Assembly (NCBI GenBank): GCA_023014485.1
Contig: JAJOZX010003204.1
Span: forward strand, 427,001-491,000
Source: Bathynomus jamesi
Taxonomy: Eukaryota > Arthropoda > Malacostraca > Isopoda > Cirolanidae
Direction: 5' to 3'
DNA length: 64,000 nucleotides
In this document: one piece after another, positions 55,358-64,000 of the stretch
How positions within the stretch are numbered: position 1 is the first letter of the stretch
How the letters are laid out: every line of letters begins with the position of its first letter
Position numbers and translations under genes: made by a program
Notes under the pieces: generated by a model
Told to the model about the DNA's origin: nothing
The model's database searches: none
The model's input: only the letters and a program-made list of their open reading frames with translations

Positions 55358-56829
55358 GATCTCCACATAAGCGAGATATAAATCCATATACCAAAAAGTT
55401 AATTAACCAAACCAGACCTAACCTAACCTGGTCTTCGTGTCATCGAACCGAGAAGGGCGTGAAAAGTAATTCGGAGGCAATTGAGGGCTCGAACGGAGGT
55501 TTCTGTGAAGTCATTAAATAGTAAGGTACTACATATTTTGTTTAACCTAACCTAAACTAGTCTAACCAAACCTTAACTAACGTAACCTAGCGTAACCGAA
55601 CCTGATCACGACAAACATACCTTTTTTTCCGACAGTGAAAATATCTCTAGATACAGTATTTTTAGTGTTCCGAAGTATGAAATGTGTTACCTCGCAAAAA
55701 ATATTACCCCATTACACAGTGGCAGATCTAGGATTTTTGTTTCAGGGGTGTTGGTTGGGTTGGGATGCGGTTCTGAACCCAACCTAAAAAATCTGCAACC
55801 GAACTCACAAAAACACTCGGTAATAAATTTAATGTTCAATTATTACTAATTTATTAGAAAAACAGCTAATCTAAAATTCTTTTGATATTCAATCGAATCC
55901 AGAAAAACAGCCAATTTTTAGCAAACCCCGAAAAAAGAAGGTTCATGTTAGTTAATAAGATAACTAAAATTACATTTACAACTAACAATCTTTAGCTTCC
56001 TGCTATTACTGCAAATCTGTGAAATACTGTAAAGGAAATTACTGTAAACTATATAATTCTGATGAGGAATAAATTACGAAAAAAATGTGCCAATAGATCG
56101 TCCCATCTCGTAAGACTATCGAACAAATTCTTTTCACTTAAAGAGGATCCGCCGATTTTTTTTGTTGGCAAAAATGTCAACAACTCTTTTCAGCATCACC
56201 CCCATGACATGAAATGACATCAATAGAAAGGCACGACCGCGACAGATTCAAGATGGCCGCCACGCATAAGTGGACTCGCAAATCTCGACAACTTTCAAGT
56301 TGATATCTTCGTTAATTTGTCAAATATAGCCCAGAGCTTCATATCTCATCTCGAACCGTGACTGGGGGATGCCGAAGAACTACTAAGAGCGCATGATAAT
56401 TCATTTCATGTGCTAAATGTGAAAAATTACATTCTTAAGTGTCGTAAATTGTGTAGCCTACAAACAAAACAGACGAGACAACCTTGAATTTCCTCGGTCA
56501 CACTTAATTACCAGGACAACGCAAACAGTAGACTCACCTAAAGCGACGGTTATCCGTCAGAAATAAAAGAATGTGAAAATCTAGACCAATCGTACAAGTT
56601 TGCGTGAATGCTATTGCAAGTCGCAGCACAGGGACAAGCACTCACGCGCAGACACAACACGTGCACAATCTCGCGCATAATCTCACGCACCCATAGAAAT
56701 GTATACACATGTATCCACCCGACACTGCTGTACACTAAACGTCATATTTACCCCCTGCACGATCGTCTAATCAGAGAGAATGTTGTTGACTGAGACAGGA
56801 AACATCATTGGGAATGCGAAACCTCTGTA
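55352..56829. other. Non-coding with dispersed-repeat fragments
   Basis: 55400-55640 is rich in taacctaacc words and shares the block ccgacagtgaaaatatctctagat with 510-535. At about 55721 cagtggcagatctaggattt resembles the start of a hAT MITE, but no right end was found. 56200-56800 should hold the missing C-terminal part of copy D if it exists; I cannot recognise it. Confidence 0.45.
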
Positions 56830-58610
56830 TCAATTGGGTCGTTGTGCTTCCGTGGTAATGGTTCCAGAGGGAAGAGAGCTGATCTGCTCCTCCAGCAGCA
56901 CCATCTTAATGGAGTAGAGAAGCTTGGCCATCCACCTAGCCTTGTGTACAGCACCATGACGTCGAAATGAAAACTCTCTACTTGTCCCATCTAAGTAGAG
57001 CAAACAAAGATCAGAAAATTCTTTGTAGTCATCACGTTGATGCTTCACAACAGACTGCGCGCATGAAATCGCTCTGGCCCTATAGTCATGGATTATGGTT
57101 TGTACATCATCTGAATAAGAGGTACCATCCAAAAAATTAAGTGCCTGATTATTGTTGTGCGGAACTGTGTCAAAATGCTTTCGGAACCGACAGAATATGG
57201 TAACTTCTGGTGACATTGGTGGTTCTATTTTCAGATCATTGAAGACTTGTGTAAGGATTACCACGCCAACGTGATGCCGACAAGCTGACCACAGTAAAGC
57301 TCGACCTATGTCCTGTTGCAGACTAACACATGCAGCACTCACATGACCAATATTACTAGCTGTTGTGTCAAAAGTCATGTTCACTACTGAGTCAACACAA
57401 TTCCATGATCGGAGAAGCTCCATGGTGAGATTAGCAATGATTTGACCAGCTGGCTGATCTGTATTTGGCTTGTAGGAAGGCACACCAAGAAGTTTGATGT
57501 CATAGGAATTGCCAATTGCTACGGTGAGCCTCTCTTCAGCTTTAGTTTGGTATGACAGAGTTGACATCAGTTTAGAATCCCAAAGAAGAGACAGGAACTG
57601 TGGTGGAACCCAGAACTCTTTGACCGATGATGCAAGCTCTTCACCAACCTTACGTCTTGCTCTGTCGGCGGTAGAATATGAGTGTGAAACTTTTTTTGTG
57701 TCACCTGATTCCTCAATGATGGCTTTGGTAAATGCTGCCTGTTGGGCCGGTGTGATCTTCATGCGTGTAGACAGGGAAACCATCCTATGGGATTTGAGTA
57801 TGTCATGACTTATAAAAGCAGTTGTTCCTGAACGAGTTGCTTGGCGAGATTTTCGTGTTTTTGGTTTGTAATCTTCTATATCGCCCTCTTCATCCTCAAC
57901 ATCACTGTTGCTTTCCTCACTGTTCTCAATCTGAATTTTGCTTGTAGACGCTTGGGCTTCTTTATGAGCTTTAAGCTGTCGTTCTGCTTGCATCATTTCC
58001 TTCTGCTTTCTTTGGACTTTTGATGCGAGCTTCTTGTCAAGGCTTCCAAATGATGCGACTCTGTCTGATTTCATTGACCGCAAGAACTCCAGATCTTCAG
58101 GATCTTTTATGAGTTGCTCAGCATTCCTTAGCCACAACTGAAATGTTTCTTGTTACTCCTTTTCGATCCCCTTAAGCTTCGCAACTGCACCAGGCGAAGA
58201 ACGCCGATCCACTGGAAGTTCCCTAAGTTTTGCATTTTTTTGCAGATAGTTAGTGCTATAATTTTTTCAACAGCTTTCCTCTCAGTAATCATGGCAATGT
58301 TGCCTTTCTGATAAAATGGAATAATTTTTTGCAAGACAAATTTAGCATTGTTCCATTTTGTACGGTTAAACGGTAGACCTTCTTGCTGATGAAACATGTA
58401 GCATCGCAACACTTGCTCACATGGTGGCAGCCTAGATCCTGTTATCTCTGCATCTGCATCGCTGATTCCAGCACCAAGACCATAAATGGCAGCAGTTTGA
58501 CGAGTTTTAACAGCATATTTATCATTTGTGCTATCTGAACTGGCTATAATGCACGACAGGTGTAAAGAGAACACAAAAAAATTCTGTAAGGAGAGAACAC
58601 AAAATTCATT
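56830..58610 (-). pseudogene. hAT-like transposase, copy D (C-terminus missing)
   Basis: Minus strand. N-terminal part (58128-58610): AEITGSRLPPCEQVLRCYMF, NIAMITERKAVEKIIALTIC. After a frameshift and a TAA near 58152, one long frame of 435 codons runs on: LWLRNAEQLIKDPEDLEFLR, an acidic linker, FWVPPQFLSLLWDSKLMSTL (first Asp), VVNMTFDTTASNIGHVSAAC (second Asp), SACRHHVGVVILTQVFN (intact CxxH), RHGAVHKARWMAKLLYSIKM, and stop after TEAQRPN. The region that in A-C ends VVNDxAERxVxLI is absent. This is the longest uninterrupted transposase core of the lineage here. A 3' splice site at about 58560 could mean an upstream exon. Confidence 0.75.
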
Positions 58611-59192
58611 AACATAAACACTTGCACATAAACATTTAACATGAACACACAAAAATCACATTTATCATAAACACTTGCATATCAGATTATAGAGGTATCT
58701 ATCACTTTATAGAAGTTTCTATCACTTTTTAGAAGTATATATGACCTTTAGAAATATCACTTCCATGTTCTTGGGCTGATTTTTGTAGTGAACAAAATTT
58801 TTAAACTTCTACTATTTGGATCTCAAATCACAGAATGACTGTGGGGTTGGTGTGCATAAAGGAAGTCTGTGTGGACCCCATAAATGGCATTCAAATCCAA
58901 AAATAATTCACATAGTAGGTTTTCTTAACCATTGGAACATTTCTAACTTAGGGACAAAGTGAAACTATGTCATTAGTGATTTTGATGCACCCTAGGGGAC
59001 AGTTATAAAATGCTTGTCGGTGTAGGGACAAAAAGAGAACAGATTAGTGATACACCCTCATACGCCATTATTTGTACGCTATGCGTAAATCGTGATACAA
59101 GCCAACCATGCGTTGCTATAAGATTGATGTGAAAGAATGCTGCTGACAATAACGCCCTTATCCCTACGTGAAGCTGTTTTGTTCTCGACAGA
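58611..59192. other. Upstream flank of D with duplicated terminus-like sequence
   Basis: Two related blocks in the same orientation, about 58935-58994 and 59030-59065, each read on the minus strand as (T)AGGGTG(C/T)ATCA...CTAAT...TTTGTCCCTA. TAGGGTGCATC starting at 58994 is a plausible left terminus for D, but no matching right end was seen. Confidence 0.4.
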
Positions 59193-59890
59193 ATGTTTGA
59201 AGTCGTCGGTTTCTGTAAACTACAATCTATATTAGACGCACGTGTTGCTGATATTCGTTATTTTGACACGGTGCTTGAATACGCGTACGCCGCCCTGCTT
59301 GATGATTTTACCAAGTGTAGGGACGAACAAGGCGATAATAGTTTGGAACTGGATGCGTATTTAGAAGGTGCAGACTCCTCGAAATATCACGAACTTTGGT
59401 ACAAAGGACTAGAGGGTACAGGACTGAATTCACCGTCACTGTTCACCATGAAGAATTATTTCTTTATATAAGACGCAGTTGTCGGCACGATTGAGAAACA
59501 TACTTCAATTGCCGATATGAGTTGTGAAGAAGATTTTACAGTCGAAAAGGTCAGCGGGGAAAGAATACATACACGTTTGGAAAGGAGTGTTTATAAACTT
59601 GAATTTAATGACGATGTTGTAGCAACGATGTCATCTTTGTGCGTGCTTTTGACTGTATTCTATCCGTGTTTAAAGGGCGTGATAGTTTGACTCCCAATTG
59701 TAAAGTGGATATAAAAATAGTGTTAAACGAGTTGAAAGCCCTTTATATCGAATATAGACCCCCCGCATACTTTGAGTGTTGAATTAATGTTAAATCGCAT
59801 TTATTGTGTAGTACAAAGCAATGAGGATGTAAATGTGGACTCGATTACGTGTGAGTTTACTATTTTATTTAAGCGTCGTAGAAACTGACC
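59193..59890 (+). pseudogene. Unrecognised decayed coding stretch
   Basis: A frame starting MFEVVGFCKLQSILDARVAD runs 92 codons (then YAYAALLDDFTKCRDEQGDN, LEGADSSKYHELWYKGLEGT) and stops at 59469-59471. Immediately after, another frame reads VVGTIEKHTSIADMSCEEDF, VYKLEFNDDVVATMSSLCVL, and a third KVDIKIVLNELKALYIEYRP. The composition is protein-like and unlike the AT-rich spacers, and acidic. I recognise no domain. It may be a relic of a single gene of at least 220 codons with two frameshifts. Whether it is host, transposon or viral in origin cannot be judged from the sequence. Confidence 0.35.
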
Positions 59891-60504
59891 TTAAACCATG
59901 TATTTCCACTTTTGACGCGTATATATAATTATATATATATATATATATATATATTAATTAAGTGTTGTGTATTCTGATTTTATTGTATATATAATTTTTC
60001 AGGATTCTTCTAGTCTTCCAAACCCGGGAAATAGAACAACTGGCGACGCCCATTCTTCATCCAGAAACAAGTAGCCAGCAAAACACGTGTTCAGGACATG
60101 TCTTCAAGGATTTCGCTGTAGGAATCTTGTTAAGTACAGATCTCCTCTTTTAAAGTAATCTCTAAACATTTGAGAAGTCAGTATTATTAACAGTTAATAA
60201 TGCAATAATGCAATAATTACAAGAAACACAGTGAACATTCACTACACTAGTGATACATTTCTTTTTATTGAAATCGAGTTATTTTCACTACTACAGTTAG
60301 TATAGAATAATTTTATTTTATGTATCAAACATAATATTACCGTACCTTCGCGTACATTCGAGTGAAATGTTGTTTACATTTTTTATTTTTGTTTACAATT
60401 TTTTCAAATTATTGAATTGAATTGACTTGTAATTATTGTGCAATTATTGTGCATTATTATAATGCAAAAATTGTGCATTATTTGTGTATTTCTTGGATAG
60501 AGAA
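59891..60504. other. Non-coding, TA tract at 59925-59955
   Basis: No gene supported. Short attattgtgcaat-type repeats near 60425-60485. Confidence 0.5.
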
Positions 60505-60529
60505 AGAGATAGTTTATAGTTTATAAAGA

Positions 60530-60735
60530 TACTTGATAGCAGTTCAAGTCAGTCGGTTGCATCCAAGAGGGACGATCGCCCCCAGAGAATAATAGACAGC
60601 TTAATGCTAAGAGAATCAGTTTAGTACGGATTTCCGAAAGAAATAGGAAACCCACTCCACTTGATAGCAGTTCAAGTTAGTCGGTTGCATCCAGAGGGAC
60701 AACCGCCCCAGAGAATAATAGACTTCACTTGATAG
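60530..60735. repeat. Imperfect tandem duplication of a 75-bp unit
   Basis: cttgatagcagttcaagt, ggttgcatcca, agagggac and agagaataatagac occur at 60530-60596 and 60660-60732, with a unique 60-bp block between them. Confidence 0.8.
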
Positions 60736-61155
60736 CAGTTCAGGTGCAAGTCAGTTGCAAGTCAGTTTAAGTTGCAAGTCAGTTGCAAGTCAGTTTAAGT
60801 TGCAAGTCAGTTGCAAGTCAGTTTAAGTTGCAAGTCAGTTTCAGTTGCAAGTCAGTTGCAAGTCAGTTTGAAGTCTCAGTCAGTTTCAAGTCTCAGTCAG
60901 TTTCAAGTCAGTTAGTTTCAAGTCAGTTAGTTTCAAGTCAGTTAGTTTCAAGTCAGTCAGATTCAAGTTAGTCAGTTTCAAGTTAGTTTCAAGTTAGTCA
61001 GTTTCAATCAGTTTCAAGTCAGTTTCAGTCAGTTTTAAGTCAGTTTCAGTCAGTTTCAAGTCAGTTTCAGTCAGTTTCAAGTCAGTTTCAGTCAGTTTCA
61101 AGCCTCAGTCAGTTTCAAGTTCAGTCAGTTTCAAGTTCAGCCAGTTTCAGTGCAA
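60736..61155. repeat. Minisatellite, (agtcagtttcaagtc)-type units
   Basis: About 420 bp of cagttgcaagt, cagtttaagt and cagtttcaagt units of variable length, changing in composition from left (gttgcaagtcag) to right (gtttcagtcag). The apparent Ser/Gln/Val-rich frame through it is an artefact of the repeat. Confidence 0.9.
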
Positions 61156-62379
61156 TCAATTTAATTCAACCTTCTTTTTTTGTTGTAAGAAGAAGGAAAT
61201 TGACAGATTTGTCTCGTTTTGCATGCAGTAATTGCGTATATAAATATATAAGTGAAATATATATATTTTATTGTTTGTAACCAAAACAGTTTTTACAAAT
61301 GTTTGTAACGATTTTATTGTGATGTATATGATGACAGTAATAGTGTAGTAACTAATCGATCATGTCCCAATGACTTCTTTTTAAATTACTATGGGGAGGA
61401 ACATGCCGTCCCTCTGTTTTGTTTGAACTCCTTTAATTTTTGTTCTGAGCAGTGTGACAAGCAATCTTTTTCTAAAGAGCAAAGTGTTCACGAAAAGTCG
61501 TATTGTCAATTTCAGACATCATATCTCCCCGATTGGTCACTCGATTCCCCCGAATGCAGTATGCCTAATTTATCTTGCTCCGTGTGGTTGCGAAACTTAC
61601 CCGTTATGACCAAACATAACCTCAATTTAGGTTAAGTTGTGTTTTTGATTTTTAAGAGTATTATATGGAACCTATAACCCCATGTTCAGTTCATTATAGT
61701 TCATAATTGATTTCTATTTTCAATTTTTATTTTTTTATTTTTTTTTTATTCAATTAATCTTGAGTAATTGTCGTTTAATTGTTATTATACCATCTGTTAA
61801 GGTATAAAACGAAATTATATCCAATTTTGACACTATACCAGAACGCCATTTTTCCCGTTCCAATAGTTCTGTCACACCATTCTAATATCACTGCCCCGTC
61901 AAATCGTAAAATGAAAATTTAATTATCGTACTGATACTTCTGGTTAATATTAATGGTTATATACTGTTCATATATGGCTATGAATTTACTAGTCGAATAC
62001 ATCACCATTAATACTACCTGTATTAGATTTTAATAAAAATTTACTTTAAACTTAAAGGATTTTATAACCCTGCTCCTATTTTAAATTATCATACATTATT
62101 TTTAAACTTTGTTAATTCGAAAACCTTCCAAATCCCTACACATGCACACGCATGTATGCACACTATATATACACAAACCTTATGCTAAAATCATTGGATA
62201 TCACAATAAACTATTTAACTGCGTGTAAGTGCTAACTATGATATTTACTCTAGATTATTTAAATTTATTTAATCTTAATAATTGTTGCTTACTATATATA
62301 GTCTTGCTCATGCATTTATTGCATTTATTGTTATTTTAACCAACCTCTAAGCTAATCTGTTCCTTAAAGTGTGTATATA
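61156..62379. other. Non-coding flank
   Basis: A 70-codon frame at 61423-61635 (ending NLPVMTKHNLNLG) has no recognisable domain or support. The rest is AT-rich with no feature. Confidence 0.45.
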
Positions 62380-62384
62380 TATAT

Positions 62385-62418
<34 letters not shown>

Positions 62419-62429
62419 ATACACACACG

Positions 62430-62469
<40 letters not shown>
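62372..62469. repeat. Compound (TA)n/(CA)n microsatellite
   Basis: TA, CA and TA runs next to a PLE fragment. Confidence 0.9.
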
Positions 62470-62470
<1 letters not shown>

Positions 62471-62957
62471 GAAATAGGATGTTACCCCCTTTATATTAAT
62501 TAGAATGCCTACCAACTAAATTTTTCTGTTTTTCCCCTTGACCCTGTCTCCTTTTCGCCTCAGTTGTTTGAGGATGTCAAGTGAGCATGGTATGTTTCGT
62601 GCACTTTTGCGTTTTTTCATTTAACTTTTTATTAGTGAAGTTTTTAACTAACTTGTTTGAATGTTTTTAGTTTTAAAGTTTTACATTTATCATGTGTTAT
62701 TTGTCATGTATATAATTTTTAATTTTTGTTTTTGGCTTATGCTTGTTTTACGCTTTTTAATTTTTATTCTTTAAGTGGTTTTATTCTGTGCTATGAATTA
62801 GTTTGTTTTTGACATTCGTATATTTTTTTTTTGTCATGCATTAATTTTAGCTTTTTATTTATTAGGCCTTGAAAATGGGTAGAGTTGCCCGAAACGTCGG
62901 CTGCAGCCAAATATAATGACTTTCTTGCTCTACGTCTTCGTTTTTATCCTAAATGTA
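62470..62957 (+). mobile_element. Penelope-like element 3, 3' untranslated end
   Basis: The last 95 bp (gccttgaaaatgggtagagt to tcttcgtttttatcctaaatg) matches, inverted, 27856-27955 of the PLE 3 fragment. Both start at gaaatagga next to TA tracts. No coding part remains. Confidence 0.75.
62863..62900 (+). ncRNA. Degenerate hammerhead-like motif (PLE 3)
   Basis: TTGAAAA in place of CTGANGA, stem GGG(T/C)../GCCC, then GAAACGTC. The inverted equivalent lies at 27915-27952. The position matches the better motifs in PLE 1 and 2, but the core is altered. Confidence 0.3.
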
Positions 62958-64000
62958 TATATATATATATATATATAAATAATCCTAATCCACCAATGTC
63001 CAACAATGATTTAGTTCTTCACGGGATGAACCAATTACTCTCATATTCTACATACTTATATTCTACGTATACATATATATACGTATGCGCACTTATGTAT
63101 AACTACAACTATACATAAATCCCTCTTCTCCATTTGGACATATCACCAACCACTTACACTTTGTACCTAATACACGCAAATACACATTTGACCCAGGTCT
63201 ATACATCATCCATTACGTAATTCGATTTTTACCTACACTAGTCAATAAAATTAGTTTATTAACTGTACGGTCATGGTAACTTTGGATATTCCTGAACTTT
63301 AAATTTTAAATTTTTCCTTTTACCTACTATTCATTATGTATGTATTTTTTTTCCACAGGAAAATGGAAGGAAAATAAATTTTTGTTAAAAATTTAACAAT
63401 ATCATTGGTTGTCTAAATTAATTGGTTGTCTAAAATTAGATTTGATTACTGTGCATTGTAACTTAACCACCCCAACTCACGTATTGTGTATAAAATTTGT
63501 ATTATGAAACCCATTAGTCATCATCTAGTTTGAATTAGTTAGGATATCATATTATTGTATTAATATCATTCTAGAGAGGAGAGCCCTGTAAAAATGAACA
63601 ATGAATAATTCCTATATAATTCGTATATTTATATAAATCCTCATGTTTACCTAATCCGTGTATTTATATAATCTTTATATACATCCTTATATTCATTACA
63701 ATCTTTATATTCATTATATTCATACAGTTCTTATATTTATATAATCTTTATATTCAAATATTCATTTTTACATAAGAACCAAACTTGCATAATGCAAGTT
63801 TGGATGTCTTTAGTATTCAATGTATGGTAAATTCTTTAACATAATATTATTATTCGACCATATTCATCCATATGTCCATATCTTATCTTGACCGTCATCT
63901 TTTATTACGCACACAACTTATTGTGTGATTACCGACATGTGTATAATACTTATGCACTCGTACATGTCCGCTGATAGTCATGATTACGTACATGATCATG
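62958..64000. other. AT-rich non-coding sequence
   Basis: TA tract at 62956-62976, then AT-rich sequence with loosely repeated tatatt/cttatattcat words at 63600-63770. No gene seen. Confidence 0.5.

Noticed and set aside
55719..55745. cagtggcagatctaggattt as the start of a hAT MITE
   Set aside because: No matching inverted end or 8-bp duplication was found to the right.
60783..60971. A 62-codon Ser/Gln-rich frame
   Set aside because: Product of the minisatellite, whose unit length leaves frames open by chance.
61423..61635. A 70-codon frame with several Cys residues
   Set aside because: Cys spacing fits no finger I know and there is no neighbouring support.

Overview
This is eukaryotic, AT-rich, intron-bearing nuclear DNA that looks almost entirely made of mobile elements. 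The density of (TA)n, (AC)n, (AG)n and (TAA)n microsatellites, the Penelope-like elements (PLEs), the DD41D and DD37D Tc1/mariner elements, and the RTE- and CR1/L2-like LINEs all fit an arthropod, perhaps a crustacean. That assignment is inference. I found no convincing host gene, rRNA or tRNA.

Layout. 0.6-2 kb: a fold-back repeat and a 5'-truncated RTE-like LINE with a 17-bp target duplication. 2.3-13.2 kb: a stack of nested insertions. It holds a decayed hAT-like element (copy A) carrying a CACTA-like MITE, a palindromic Tc1 derivative split by a zinc-finger transposon ('ZN' copy 1), and a second, intron-containing hAT-like element (F) inside ZN. 13.4-19.2 kb: LINE fragment, hAT-like copy B, an RT-less PLE and a small Helitron. 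19.4-25.8 kb: a DD41D element, two near-identical PLE copies head to head, and an internally deleted DD41D element. 27.1-31.1 kb: a pogo-like MITE with a PHD-like finger, then a PLE interrupted by ZN copy 2. 32.3-42 kb: another DD41D element, a CR1/L2-like LINE with a hAT MITE, hAT-like E, a mariner with a MITE, and a DD37D element with an open frame. 43.2-46.9 kb: an L2-like LINE split by a hAT MITE, and a DD41D remnant. 47-50.8 kb: a second head-to-head PLE pair. 51.2-54.1 kb: hAT-like C. 56.8-59 kb: hAT-like D. 59.2-59.9 kb: an unrecognised decayed coding stretch. 60.5-61.2 kb: a minisatellite. 62.5-63 kb: a PLE 3' end.

Two lines of evidence are the most interesting. First, six copies (A-F) of a protein lineage with motifs FDTT.SNTG, CRHH (CxxH) and ARWM can be tied to the hAT superfamily by architecture. 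F has an 8-bp target duplication and 17-bp inverted termini, and ZN copy 2 supplies its empty site. C and E end in TAG termini flanked by 8-bp ATATATAT. Second, ZN is a two-copy family encoding a C2C2-finger protein I cannot place. Both copies start CACC and are flanked by the 3-bp duplication TTA, each with independent support, which makes ZN the best candidate here for a poorly described transposon group.

Ribozyme-like hammerhead cores (CTGANGA, stem, GAAA) recur in the PLE termini, always near the 3' end of the coding strand. Every protein-coding remnant but two is broken by frameshifts, stops or deletions. The DD37D transposase has an open frame, but its first catalytic Asp is Asn. The pogo-like finger ORF is open but is only a fragment.
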